DNA from: Gp13-AA77 sp035949375
GTDB taxonomy: Bacteria; Acidobacteriota; Terriglobia; UBA7540
DNA length: 64,000 nt
NCBI GenBank assembly: GCA_035949375.1
Contig: DASZIG010000113.1
Span: 1 to 64,000, forward strand
Reading direction: 5' to 3'
The notes under the pieces were generated by a model. The model was not told the DNA's origin. It did not search any database and saw only the letters and a program-made list of their open reading frames with translations. Both the position numbers and the translations under genes were made by a program. This document shows positions 1 to 8,309 of this stretch, in pieces. The number at the start of each line of letters is the position of its first letter. Position 1 is the stretch's first letter.

Positions 1-774
1 GAGGTCCCCGGCACGCCGGAGGAAGTCTGGCAGGCCATCGCCACCGGGCCGGGTATTTCATCCTGGTTCGTGCCGGCTGAGTTCGAGGAGCGCGACGGGA
101 AGCCCGTTGCGGTGAAGTTGAACTTCGGCCCGGGCATGGAGTCCAGTTCCGTGGTGACGGCCTGGGATCCGCCGCGGAGGTTTGCCGCCGAGTCCCCTGG
201 CTGGGCCCCTGGCTCGCCGGTCATCGCGGACGAGTGGAGCGTCGAAGCGCGCGGGGGAGGCATCTGCGTCGTCCGCGTGGTGCATAGCCTCTTCGCCAGC
301 ACGGACGACTGGGACAACCAGTTGGAAGGCACCGAATCCGGCTGGCCTGCCTTCTTCCGCATCCTGCGGATCTATCTCACGCACTTCCGCGGCCAACGCT
401 CCGCGATGATGCAGTGGATAGCCCCGGCCGCGGGAACCGAAGCGGAGGCCTGGGAAACGCTGACCGCGGCATTGGGGCTGAAAGGCGTGAGCGTCGGGCA
501 GCGTTCGACCGCCCCGGCGGGCGTCCCCGTGCTCAGCGGCGTGGTGGAGCACGCGAGCCAGAGTCCATACAACGCCCTGTTGCGGCTCGACAGGCCGGGG
601 CCGGGCACCGCCGCCCTGGGCGCCGTCAACTTCGGCGGCTCGATCATGGTCACGCTAAGCTTCTACCTCTACGGCGATCAGGCGGTCGGGACCGTCGCCC
701 GCGAGACACCGCTCTGGGAAGCGTGGATTCAAGAACGCTTCCCGATGCCGGCGCAGACGGGCAAGAGTGAATGA
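1..774 (+). CDS. SRPBCC/AHSA1-family protein, 5' end cut by window
   Basis: The reading frame is open from base 1, so the true start lies outside the window; 257 residues are visible. The opening residues VPGTPEEVWQAI, then a W-F-V-P stretch and the segment with W-D-P-P-R-R-F, are typical of the START-like helix-grip fold of the AHSA1/SRPBCC family. Members bind hydrophobic ligands or act as Hsp90-activator homologues, but the ligand cannot be read from sequence. The visible length suggests a second, degenerate domain after the first 140 residues. It ends 47 bases before a strong hairpin. The family assignment is fairly sure; the function is unknown. Confidence 0.75.
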   Translation, partial: EVPGTPEEVWQAIATGPGISSWFVPAEFEERDGKPVAVKLNFGPGMESSSVVTAWDPPRRFAAESPGWAPGSPVIADEWSVEARGGGICVVRVVHSLFASTDDWDNQLEGTESGWPAFFRILRIYLTHFRGQRSAMMQWIAPAAGTEAEAWETLTAALGLKGVSVGQRSTAPAGVPVLSGVVEHASQSPYNALLRLDRPGPGTAALGAVNFGGSIMVTLSFYLYGDQAVGTVARETPLWEAWIQERFPMPAQTGKSE

Positions 775-820
775 TCGCGTGGATGGGAAGACTTCACTTT
801 CACTCACGGTCCCAGTTCGG

Positions 821-851
821 CGCCCCGAGCCAAGATCACGGGCTCGGGGCG
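821..851 (+). terminator. 11-bp perfect hairpin downstream of the SRPBCC gene
   Basis: CGCCCCGAGCC and GGCTCGGGGCG pair perfectly around a 9-base loop. It starts 47 bases after the stop codon. There is no T-tract, so it is only a likely 3'-end structure. Confidence 0.45.
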
Positions 852-1005
852 TAACGCCGGCCTGCCGAAAATGCCCGAGGCTTTCCGCAGAACAGGGCGG
901 CGAACTCGCGAAAGACAACTGGGACTGTGTAGCCTCGGGACTAGCCCGTGATGATCCCTCCAAACTCTCCAAAAAACCGAAAAAAAGAATCTAAAATTTT
1001 GCAAA

Positions 1006-1121
1006 ACGAAGCCACTAAGTCCAATAGCATCAACAAATCGGTCCTGAAAACGGGTCAAAACGAAGCCAAACGAAGCCACTAAAGCCAAGACCCGGGATCG
1101 GCTAAGTCCTTTGAAATCAGT
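1006..1121 (+). repeat. Dispersed intergenic repeat, copies of the TAAGTCCTTTAGAATCAGT family
   Basis: The 412-base gap 775-1186 holds no believable gene. It contains ACGAAGCCACTAAG-type words at about 1006-1020 and 1070-1083, and a 19-mer TAAGTCCTTTGAAATCAGT at 1103-1121. Related copies lie at 28463, 28664, 60128 and 60225. The 25 bases at 1018-1042 also recur at 59935-59959 with three mismatches. The local base composition is A-rich compared with the genes. Confidence 0.6.
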
Positions 1122-1186
1122 CGGCCGATGTTGGGTCTGGCTTTGTTTAACCAATTCAAAGCCAAACTCGTTCTGCGGGCCTGACC

Positions 1187-1792
1187 TCAGCGCCGGTAGA
1201 CGCCTACGATCTCGGCTTGCGCGAGAATATGGCCCTTCATGGTGGATTGAAGATCCTGGACAGTCGCGTGCTCGAGGTTGAGCACGGAGTCGAGCGCGAA
1301 GAGGCGAAAGAGATACCGGTGCCCGGAGCCTGCGGGCGGACAAGGCCCGTTGTAGCCGATGTGTCCGAAGCCGTTGGTTCCCTGATGCCCGCCGGCGGCG
1401 TCAGGTCCCTGGGCAACGGCTTCGGGCAGCGCACGCGTGGAAGCCGGGAGGTCATAGATGAGCCAATGGACGAGGTTACCGCCCGGCGCGTCGGGATCGA
1501 CCACGGCCAACGCAAAGGTTCGGGTGCCGGCAGGCGGATCGGTCCAGGAGAGGCCGGGTGAGGTGTCATCCCCGTCGCAACTGAAGCGCGCGGGAATTTC
1601 TCCGTTGGCACGGAAGGCGGAAGCGGTGAGGGTCAAACTCGCGGCTGGCGGAACCGCCGCCTGCGGCCGGCCCCACAGTGGAAGCCCCCACAACAAGAGG
1701 CCGGCGCCCAGGGCGAGCCACCCTGCCATCGAGACCCGCCGCGACACGGTCGACATCCAGTGCAGCCAAAGCGCGTGAAATCGAGACTCCAT
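1187..1792 (-). CDS. YbhB/YbcL-family (PEBP, Raf-kinase-inhibitor-like) secreted protein
   Basis: The protein has the PEBP core: D-P-D-A-P-G-G ligand-pocket motif, H-W-L-I-Y-D-L-P, a G-H-Q-G segment and G-Y-N-G-P-C-P-P. Phosphatidylethanolamine-binding folds of this bacterial branch have no firmly known ligand. An N-terminal hydrophobic stretch (M-A-G-W-L-A-L-G-A-G-L-L-L) after basic residues suggests export. I chose the ATG at 1792 because GGAG lies four bases upstream; a GTG at 1852 and an ATG at 1756 are alternatives. A close paralogue lies at 3131-3697 on the same strand, on the other side of the homoserine kinase gene. Confidence 0.88.
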   Translation of the reverse strand: MESRFHALWLHWMSTVSRRVSMAGWLALGAGLLLWGLPLWGRPQAAVPPAASLTLTASAFRANGEIPARFSCDGDDTSPGLSWTDPPAGTRTFALAVVDPDAPGGNLVHWLIYDLPASTRALPEAVAQGPDAAGGHQGTNGFGHIGYNGPCPPAGSGHRYLFRLFALDSVLNLEHATVQDLQSTMKGHILAQAEIVGVYRR

Positions 1793-1930
1793 CGTTCTCC
1801 GCTGCCCGATCGTCGCGCGCGATCTGGTATCGGCCGGCACACTAGTCCTCACTAACCTTGAACTCCCGGCTGTTCGCCTGACTCCACTCGATGCCCCGCG
1901 TCAGAGCACGCGGAGGCGACCGGACAATTC

Positions 1931-2038
1931 CAAGTTTCTCACGGGACAAGTTTCTTACGGGACAAGTTTCTTACGGGCAAGTTTCTGGCGGGACAAGTTT
2001 CTCACGGGCCAAGTTTCTCAGGGGTAAGTTTAGCCTGG
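1931..2038 (+). repeat. Tandem array of seven 14-16-bp units
   Basis: Unit consensus is CAAGTTTCTCACGGGA. Units start at 1931, 1947, 1963, 1978, 1994, 2010 and 2025. The last is degenerate (TAAGTTTAGCCTGG), and units three and six are one base shorter. The unit length is not a multiple of three and the array is not part of a gene. It fills the gap (1793-2181) between the PEBP gene and the homoserine kinase; nothing else stands out there. Confidence 0.9.
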
Positions 2039-2181
2039 CAATTTCCCGAAGAGGAAATCGAATGGGGCGCCCGGAGTTCCGATCGCGACTGTGATGGGTC
2101 TTCCCCGCGAACTCGGGCGGGATCCTCGGTGAAGACCGCGGCCCGGTTGCTGAATCCGCGCCTAGCTGTCATTCTGTGAAT

Positions 2182-3099
2182 ATGGCCGAGGCGATTTCCG
2201 TCCGCGTTCCAGCCACCAGCGCCAATCTGGGCTGCCTTTTCGACTGCGGCGCCCTGGCGCTCGGCCTCTACCTCGACGTTCGAGTGACTCCCCGCGAAGA
2301 CACAGAAATCACCGTCCAGTACCGCGGCGAAACGCCCGAACGCATCACCGGCGGCCCGGAGAATCTGATTGCCCGCACCCTGAGCGAGACGCTGCGCGAG
2401 TGGGGACTCGAGCGCGGCTTCGACCTGGAAATCGACAACCAGATTCCCGTCGGCATTGGCCTCGGCTCGAGCGCCGCGGCCATTGTGGCTGCCCTGGCCG
2501 CGGCACGGTGGGTGGCGTATCACAATCTGACCGACGAGGAGATCATCTCGCTCGGCGCCCGCCGGGAAGGACATCCGGACAACGTCGCCGCCGCTTGGGG
2601 CGGTGGTTTCACGCTGGCCGCGCAGGCGGAGGACCGCGTGATCGCTTGCTCGTGCCCGGTTCCCGACTCGCTGCAGTTCGCGCTTGTGGTCCCGGACTAC
2701 GCTCTCTCGACCGAGAAGGCGCGGGCGGTACTCCCCGAAACCTACTCACGCGCCGACGCGGTTCACAACCTGCAACGCGCGGCCACACTGGTCGCCCAGT
2801 TCTTCTCCGGCCGCACGGATTTTCATCCCGAGATGTTCGACGACCGCTGGCACCAGCCGTATCGCGCCGCCCTGGTGCCGAGCCTCTCCGAGGCATTGCG
2901 GTTCCGGCACCCCGACGTGCGCGGCGTGTGCTTGAGCGGAGCAGGACCCGCCATCCTGGCCTTCGTGCGCGGCAACGCCCTCGAGGCAGGCCAAGCGCTG
3001 CAGCAACAATTGGCGAAGCACGGAGTGCAGTCGCGCCCCTACGCGCTCGCTGCAGACAATCGGGGAGCGAAGGGTTGGTCGCGCCCCTGCTGCGTTTGA
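2182..3099 (+). CDS. thrB: Homoserine kinase
   Basis: This GHMP-family kinase phosphorylates L-homoserine with ATP in threonine synthesis in the cytoplasm. It has the N-terminal P-A-T-S-A-N-L-G strand typical of ThrB and the ATP-binding motif I-P-V-G-I-G-L-G-S-S-A-A-A near residue 90. A G-H-P-D-N-V-A-A motif follows, and a C-terminal L-S-G-A-G-P-A loop. At about 305 residues it matches the usual length. ATG 2182 is chosen; a GTG two codons upstream (2176) is possible, and neither has a clear ribosome-binding site. The other threonine genes are not nearby, and the flanking genes are the two PEBP paralogues. Confidence 0.92.
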   Translation: MAEAISVRVPATSANLGCLFDCGALALGLYLDVRVTPREDTEITVQYRGETPERITGGPENLIARTLSETLREWGLERGFDLEIDNQIPVGIGLGSSAAAIVAALAAARWVAYHNLTDEEIISLGARREGHPDNVAAAWGGGFTLAAQAEDRVIACSCPVPDSLQFALVVPDYALSTEKARAVLPETYSRADAVHNLQRAATLVAQFFSGRTDFHPEMFDDRWHQPYRAALVPSLSEALRFRHPDVRGVCLSGAGPAILAFVRGNALEAGQALQQQLAKHGVQSRPYALAADNRGAKGWSRPCCV

Positions 3100-3130
3100 G
3101 GACCAGGCAGTTCCGGTTGGACGTCGGGTC

Positions 3131-3697
3131 TCAGCGCCGGAACCGGCCCATCAGTTCGCCGCGGGCGAGGATGTGGCCCCGCGCGGCCGATTCGAGTGCT
3201 TGCGCGCTGGCTTGCTGCTGATCGAGCGCCGAGTCAAGCGCCCAAAGCCGGAAGAAGTAGCGATGCGGCTTGCCGGGAGGCGGACACGGTCCGTTGTAGC
3301 CGGTCTTTTCGAAACTGTTGGGCCCCTGATGGCCGCCGGCGGCGTCAGGCCCTTGGGCAACGCCTTCGGGCAACGAACGCGTCGAAGCCGGGAGGTCGTA
3401 GATGACCCAATGGACGAAGTTTCCTCCGGGCGCGTCGGGGTCGCTCATGACCAGGGCAAAGGTATTGGTGCCGGACGGCGGCTCGCCCCAGGAGAGCGCG
3501 GGGGAGGCATCAGCGCCCTCGCAGGTGAAGCGCGCGGGAATGTCGCCATTGGCGCGGAAGGATGACGTTGTGAGGCTCAAGGCCGTGTCCTGCGAAGCGA
3601 GCGCCGTCGCGTGGCGCCAGAACCCAATGCCACAGCCCACGCTGACACACAATCCAAGTGCTGCCCAACGTGCCCTTCGCGCGCGAAGTCCGGTCAT
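3131..3697 (-). CDS. YbhB/YbcL-family (PEBP) secreted protein, second copy
   Basis: This is a paralogue of the product at 1187-1792, sharing S-F-R-A-N-G-D-I-P-A-R-F, D-P-D-A-P-G-G-N, H-W-V-I-Y-D-L-P-A-S-T-R and G-Y-N-G-P-C-P-P. The hydrophobic N-terminus (A-A-L-G-L-C-V-S-V-G-C) suggests a signal peptide or lipoprotein-like anchor. The ATG at 3697 is preceded by GAGGGG at a good distance; an upstream start at 3724 has no such support. It runs convergent to homoserine kinase, leaving only 31 bases between stops, and diverges from the small secreted protein at 3747. Confidence 0.88.
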   Translation of the reverse strand: MTGLRARRARWAALGLCVSVGCGIGFWRHATALASQDTALSLTTSSFRANGDIPARFTCEGADASPALSWGEPPSGTNTFALVMSDPDAPGGNFVHWVIYDLPASTRSLPEGVAQGPDAAGGHQGPNSFEKTGYNGPCPPPGKPHRYFFRLWALDSALDQQQASAQALESAARGHILARGELMGRFRR

Positions 3698-3746
3698 GAT
3701 CACACCCCTCGGTCGCCCGATCATAGCACGTCATCCGGTGACGGCA

Positions 3747-4196
3747 ATGCTGGCCTTCGCGGTTCTCGGATTCGCATCGGCTTCGGCCGCGTCCCTCCGG
3801 CCGCTGCCGCAGGCCACGCCCGACATGACGGGCGAGTACGAGTTTCTGTCACCGGAGAACACGCTAGCGATCCTCGAAGAAGAGGGCAAGTTGAAGGGCT
3901 ACATCGACGTGATGCAGGGCGAAGAGGAGTCCAATGAGGTGCTCAGCTACCCGATCGCGGTCGGCACGCGCCACGGCGATCAGGTGGAGTTCAAGACCGC
4001 CAAGATTCACGAGAAGTATTACCGGTTCAGCGGCACGGTGGAGCGCGGCGGCGGACGCACGTCGAAAGACGGGGATTTTCTGCGGCTGACCGGGGACCTC
4101 GACACCGTGACCGCCGATAGCGCGACGGGTCCGGAGCATGCTGATCACCGTCACGTCACGTTCAAGTGGCGGCTCAAGTCCGAAGGCGACGAGTAG
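3747..4196 (+). CDS. Small secreted protein of unknown function
   Basis: The product is 149 residues. It starts with a short hydrophobic segment ending in A-S-A-A-S, a likely signal peptide. The mature part is rich in charged residues and beta-forming stretches (T-G-E-Y-E-F-L, K-L-K-G-Y-I-D-V, D-Q-V-E-F-K-T, Y-R-F-S-G-T-V), which suggests a small beta-barrel such as a lipocalin-like fold. I do not recognise the family. The frame stays open upstream, but ATG 3747 avoids overlap with the divergent PEBP gene; ATG 3696 is the alternative. Confidence 0.6.
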   Translation: MLAFAVLGFASASAASLRPLPQATPDMTGEYEFLSPENTLAILEEEGKLKGYIDVMQGEEESNEVLSYPIAVGTRHGDQVEFKTAKIHEKYYRFSGTVERGGGRTSKDGDFLRLTGDLDTVTADSATGPEHADHRHVTFKWRLKSEGDE

Positions 4197-4208
4197 AGAC
4201 GCGCCGGC

Positions 4209-5603
4209 CTAAGGCTCGCTGAGCGCGAGCGATGCCAGGGCCGCACCGGGTCCCGGGGCCTTGCGCTTCAGCCGGTCCCGCCGGTGGCCGAATCGTTCCA
4301 AGGCTCCGCGCCGTTCCAGCCTCGACCAAGCCCTCCACTCCGCCGGCGTCCCGCCACGTTCGGGAGGTCCGCCATTCGAACGCAGCCAGCCCAAGGCTCT
4401 TTCCGTGAATTCGAGCGCCGCCGTGGCATCGCGCAGCCGGTGCTCGGCGTGGATGGCCAACTGTTCGAGCGCGTCCAGAAAATAATCCGTTTCGCGGCGC
4501 GCAATCTCCCTCCAGATTTCAGCCGCCTGCTCGAATTCTCGCGAGCGCCGGTGCTGCGTCGCCAGGTGCCAGAGCGCCCGCGGTTCCACCGAAGCCGGCA
4601 GTCCGGAATCGAGCGCGCGCCGGCAGACAGATGCGGCGCGGGAACGATCGCCGGCACGTTCGAAGATCCGGCTCAAGCTGAAAAGGTCGAGGCTATGCGC
4701 GCCCTCTTCGGCGCCGCCGATCGCCTGCCCGGCAGCGGACGCGGCCTCGGTGCGGATGATGCGGGCAAGCTCAGCGGTGAGCGCGGCCAGGGTCACGATG
4801 TCGAGCGCGTTGTGATAAAAGACCGGCTGCAGACCTCGAGCGTCGCCGTAGCGCAAGTAGTCAAAGTAGATGCCCGGAATCGCCGATCCGTCCACGTCGC
4901 CCGTGCGCCCCACGCCCAGCACTTCCGCTTCGAGGTGCGTGAGCCGGCAAGTCTCCAGGCGCAGCTTCCAGAGCTGCCGTGCCGGATGCAGCAGGTCCAG
5001 ATGAATCATGCGCCCGAACGGCGAACGCTGCCGGGCCAGCCTGAAGCGCGTTTCGAGCAGCGGCACGTCAAAGGTCTTGCCGTTGAAGGTCACCAGGCCC
5101 TGGTAACCGGCGAGTACCTCGGCGAGCGCGGCCAACACCGCTTTCTCCTCCGGATAATCGCGCAGGAAGAATTGGCGCACCACGAAATCCGAACCCTCGA
5201 TCGTGCCGAGGCCGATGAGGAAGGCGCAAGTACCCGTGCCGCCCGCAAGTCCGGTGGTTTCAGTATCGAGGTAGATCAGCCTGGCAGGATCGGGCAGCGC
5301 GCCGCCCTCGAGAAAGATCTCAAGCGCGCCGAGGTCGGCTGCGGAGACGTCGCCCACGCGCAGCTTGCCATAAGGCCGGCCGAAGGGCAGCGCCTGGCGC
5401 GCGATAAAGTACTCGCCGAGGTGGTTCGTCTGCAGGCTGCCGTCCACGTAGTGCTCGATGCCGCGCGGGAATCGCTGCGCCGGCAATGGCCGCACGGAAG
5501 GATCGCGGCGGCGCAGCCACTCAAGCTGGCGTTCCAGTTCGCGGTCGGCGCTGCTCTTTTGAGCGGCGCTGCGAAGCTGCCGGAGTTTGTCTTCCAGGTT
5601 CAT
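4209..5603 (-). CDS. mrfB: MrfB-like (YprB) 3'-5' exonuclease with C-terminal TPR repeats
   Basis: The protein has a DnaQ-like RNase H-fold exonuclease domain with the DEDDh pattern. D-T-E-T lies near residue 113, F-N-G-K-T-F-D in the middle, and H-N-A-L-D-I-V later. The last 150 residues form TPR-like helices. This is the domain order of Bacillus subtilis MrfB (YprB), which acts with helicase MrfA in a mitomycin C excision pathway that does not need UvrABC. ATG 5603 follows an AGG-rich site and sits seven bases after the mrfA stop, so the two are co-transcribed. The role in this organism is inferred from the pair. Confidence 0.85.
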   Translation of the reverse strand: MNLEDKLRQLRSAAQKSSADRELERQLEWLRRRDPSVRPLPAQRFPRGIEHYVDGSLQTNHLGEYFIARQALPFGRPYGKLRVGDVSAADLGALEIFLEGGALPDPARLIYLDTETTGLAGGTGTCAFLIGLGTIEGSDFVVRQFFLRDYPEEKAVLAALAEVLAGYQGLVTFNGKTFDVPLLETRFRLARQRSPFGRMIHLDLLHPARQLWKLRLETCRLTHLEAEVLGVGRTGDVDGSAIPGIYFDYLRYGDARGLQPVFYHNALDIVTLAALTAELARIIRTEAASAAGQAIGGAEEGAHSLDLFSLSRIFERAGDRSRAASVCRRALDSGLPASVEPRALWHLATQHRRSREFEQAAEIWREIARRETDYFLDALEQLAIHAEHRLRDATAALEFTERALGWLRSNGGPPERGGTPAEWRAWSRLERRGALERFGHRRDRLKRKAPGPGAALASLALSEP

Positions 5604-5610
5604 CGCCTGC

Positions 5611-8193
5611 CTACTCTTGCCCACAGGCCGCGATGCCGCGCAGGATCGCGACCGCCACTTCTTTCCCTTTCTCGCCGATCTCGCCCATCGGACCCACGCA
5701 CGACGGGCACCCGGCTTCGCACTCGCAGTTCTCGATGAGCTTGCGGGCGTTCTCCAACAGGCTCCCGCTCATGCGGTAGAGCGGCTCGCTCAAGCCGATT
5801 CCACCGGGGTATTTGTCGTAGAGATAGATGTTGGGTTCGAAGAACGGGACCCGGGGCTCGGGGTTCGGGGTTCGGGAAGACCGAGCCCCGAAATCCGCAA
5901 CTCGAAACTCGCTCCCCGTTGAACTTTGAACTTCGAGCTCCGAACTCCGAACTTCTTCCCCCTGACTTCTGACTCCTGGCTCCTGACTCCTGCTATTTTC
6001 ACCCACGGCCACTCCCAAGTCCCGCCCATCGCACATGACCAGCAGGATCGCCATGGCCTGAAGCGCGTTGCCGAGCGCGCGGACGCCGTCCTGCCGGTCG
6101 GTGCTCGAATACGGCAGCGATGCGAGCATTTCCTGCGGCAGCGTCAGCCACCAGGCGGTGGTGTGCATCTCCTGCTCGGGCAGGGTGAGATTGCCCGCGC
6201 CCACGTTCTCATGGGTATGGAACTTAATTTTCTTGAAGCCGACCACCTGGGTGTTCACGTGAACTTCGCCGTGGCTTGTGAACGGGAGTCGGGAGTCGGG
6301 CCTCGGGACTCGGGACTCACGACACTCGAGATTCGAGACTCGAAATTCGCCATCCGCTGGACTCCGAACTTCCTCCTCCTGGCTTCTGACTTCTGACTTC
6401 TGACTTCTGCTTTCGAACCTCTCCAGCACCGTGATTTTCGTGTACGAGATGGCGTCGGTGTAGTAGTCGGAATCCACGCGGTGGACATACGCTTTGCGAT
6501 CGTCGTAATCGAGCCGCTCCACGTGATATTGGTCGCCGTTCTGCATGTAAATCGCCTTCTCGTGCAGCGTGGTGAGGGCGCTCGGGAAATCCACTTCGCC
6601 GATCACGCGCGGCTCGCCCGTGTTGTCGACAATGACGAAATTGTCCGACGAGACCGAGCGCAGGCTCACGGCGTCTGCGGGGTAGCTCTCCGACACCCAG
6701 TGCCAGGCTCCTCCCGTGTGGTGCAGGAAGCCTGTTTCCGTGAGGTGACGGCACACGGTTTGAAGATCGAGACCGCCGAAGCGTTCGTTCTCCTCGATCG
6801 GCAGCTCGAAGGCGGCGCACTTCAAGTGGTTGAGCAAAATCTCAAGATTGTCGGGGTTCACGAAGCCGTGCTCCGGCGAGCGCCCAAAGAAGTAGTCGGG
6901 ATGCTGAACGATGAACTGGTCAAGCGGGGCGCTCGAGGCCACGAGCACCGCTGCCGACGCGCCCTGCCGCCGCCCGGCCCGGCCCGCGCGCTGCCAGGTG
7001 GACGCGATGGTACCCGGGTAGCCCGCGAGGACTGCCACGTCCAGGCTGCCGATGTCGATGCCGAGCTCGAGCGCGTTGGTCGCGACCACGCCGAGCAGCC
7101 GTCCTTCGCGCAAATCGCGCTCGATCTCGCGCCGTTCGAGGGGAAGGTAGCCTCCGCGGTAGCCTCGCACCATTTCGGGGCCGCCGGGAGAGCGGCTGAA
7201 GTCCTCTTTGAGATAGGTGACCAGAATCTCGGTGGCCAGGCGGCTGTTCGCGAACACGATGGTCTCGAGGCCGCGCGCGAGAAACGTCCGGGCCATGCGC
7301 CGCGACTCGTTCAGATACGACCGCCGGATGCCGAGTTGCGGATTCACCACCGGCGGATTGTAAAACACCAGGTATTTGTCCGAGGAAGGGGCGCCGTTGC
7401 GGTCCACGAGGGTAACGTCTTCTTCCAGGATGTGCGCGGCCAGGTCCGCGGGATTGGCGATGGTGGCCGAGGCGCAAATGAATTGCGGACGGCTGCCGTA
7501 GAATCGCGCAATGCGCTTCAGGCGTCGCAGAACATTGGCCAGGTGGCTGCCGAACACGCCGCGGTAGTAGTGCAGCTCATCGATGACCACGTATTGCAGG
7601 TTCTCGAAAAGGCGCTCCCACTTGGTGTGGTGGGGCAGAATGCCGGCGTGGAGCATGTCCGGGTTGGTGATCACCAGGTTGCCGCGCGCCCGGATGGCCT
7701 TGCGCGCGTCCTGCGGGGTGTCGCCGTCATAGGTGAAGGTCCGGATGCCGTCGCCGAGCTCAGCCGCGAAACGACTGAGCTCCGTGAGCTGGTCCTGCGA
7801 GAGCGCCTTCGTAGGGAAAAGGTAGAGCGCTCGCGCGTCCGGATTACGCACCAGTGCGTCCAGAATCGGCAGGTTGTAGCAGAGGGTCTTGCCGGACGCT
7901 GTGGGTGTGACCACAACGAGGTTCTTGCCTTCGCGCCCCAGGCGAAAAGCCTCCGCCTGATGCGAATAAAGCTGGCGGATGCCGCGCGTTTCGAGCGCTT
8001 GCGCCACGCGCGGCTCGAGCTCTTCCGGAATGGGGACAGCCTCGGCCACGCGCGCAGGAATATGGCGAACCGCTGTGACGCCGCCGAGCCGGGCCGGGCC
8101 GCGAAACGCGCCTTGAATCTCGGCGATCGCCTGCTCGACGCTTTGTTCCCTCGAGTGATCCGCCGTCAGCAACGCTTGTGTCTCAAAGGCCAT
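5611..8193 (-). CDS. mrfA: MrfA-like (YprA) DEAD/DEAH helicase with DUF1998 zinc domain
   Basis: This superfamily 2 helicase has motif I T-P-T-A-S-G-K-T (residues 96-103), D-E-L-H (205-208), S-A-T-I-A-N-P, Q-R-A-G-R-A-G-R-R and a C-terminal C-E-C-E-A-G-C-P-S-C zinc site. Domain order matches B. subtilis MrfA, a 3'-5' DNA helicase used in mitomycin C repair. ATG 8193 has GGAG eight bases upstream. At 860 residues it is about 100 longer than the usual 750-760. The excess is two in-frame low-complexity insertions (about residues 595-639 and 733-785) made of heptanucleotide repeats. Both lie in the C-terminal half, between conserved blocks. Confidence 0.9.
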   Translation of the reverse strand: MAFETQALLTADHSREQSVEQAIAEIQGAFRGPARLGGVTAVRHIPARVAEAVPIPEELEPRVAQALETRGIRQLYSHQAEAFRLGREGKNLVVVTPTASGKTLCYNLPILDALVRNPDARALYLFPTKALSQDQLTELSRFAAELGDGIRTFTYDGDTPQDARKAIRARGNLVITNPDMLHAGILPHHTKWERLFENLQYVVIDELHYYRGVFGSHLANVLRRLKRIARFYGSRPQFICASATIANPADLAAHILEEDVTLVDRNGAPSSDKYLVFYNPPVVNPQLGIRRSYLNESRRMARTFLARGLETIVFANSRLATEILVTYLKEDFSRSPGGPEMVRGYRGGYLPLERREIERDLREGRLLGVVATNALELGIDIGSLDVAVLAGYPGTIASTWQRAGRAGRRQGASAAVLVASSAPLDQFIVQHPDYFFGRSPEHGFVNPDNLEILLNHLKCAAFELPIEENERFGGLDLQTVCRHLTETGFLHHTGGAWHWVSESYPADAVSLRSVSSDNFVIVDNTGEPRVIGEVDFPSALTTLHEKAIYMQNGDQYHVERLDYDDRKAYVHRVDSDYYTDAISYTKITVLERFESRSQKSEVRSQEEEVRSPADGEFRVSNLECRESRVPRPDSRLPFTSHGEVHVNTQVVGFKKIKFHTHENVGAGNLTLPEQEMHTTAWWLTLPQEMLASLPYSSTDRQDGVRALGNALQAMAILLVMCDGRDLGVAVGENSRSQEPGVRSQGEEVRSSELEVQSSTGSEFRVADFGARSSRTPNPEPRVPFFEPNIYLYDKYPGGIGLSEPLYRMSGSLLENARKLIENCECEAGCPSCVGPMGEIGEKGKEVAVAILRGIAACGQE
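5839..5997 (+). repeat. Heptanucleotide-repeat insertion 2 inside mrfA
   Basis: About 160 bases of degenerate 7-bp units (for example CTGACTT, CTGACTC, CTGGCTC on this strand, and GGGGTTC, GAACTCC at the other end) interrupt the conserved C-terminal region of the helicase. The reading frame is kept. Encoded residues are rich in S, R, Q, E and P and resemble those of insertion 1 at 6277-6411. It looks like the short tandemly repeated (STRR-type) sequences known from cyanobacteria. Confidence 0.8.
6277..6411 (+). repeat. Heptanucleotide-repeat insertion 1 inside mrfA
   Basis: About 135 bases (45 codons) built from 7-bp units such as CTTCTGA (three in a row near 6383-6409) and GGGACTC/GAGATTC. 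It separates a conserved Y-T-K-I-T-V-L block from G-E-V-H-V-N-T-Q-V-V-G-F. The peptide pattern S-R-S-Q, V-R-S-Q, E-E-V-R-S, E-F-R-V, R-L-P-F recurs in insertion 2 in the same order, so both come from the same repeat element. Confidence 0.82.
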
Positions 8194-8309
8194 CGTTCGT
8201 TCTCCGTTGCTGCGAAAGCTCGTTGGGGCTGTTCGCCTTTTATTCGCTGTCATGTTACCATACGGGCCTGCTCGATGAGAACCCCTTGGCAGAGCGTGAT
8301 GGTGACCCA
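8194..8309. promoter_or_regulatory. Shared divergent promoter region of mrfAB and the AlkZ-like gene
   Basis: The two start codons are 116 bases apart, pointing away from each other. A direct repeat TTCGC-N6-TTCGC lies at 8232-8247 and could be a regulator site. No LexA-type palindrome of a known kind is obvious. Confidence 0.4.

Noticed and set aside
1931..2038. CRISPR array
   Set aside because: Units follow each other without spacers and there are no cas genes.
1891..2094. Short frame across the 16-bp tandem array as a repeat protein
   Set aside because: The unit length is not a multiple of three, so the peptide does not repeat in register, and no start or ribosome-binding site fits.
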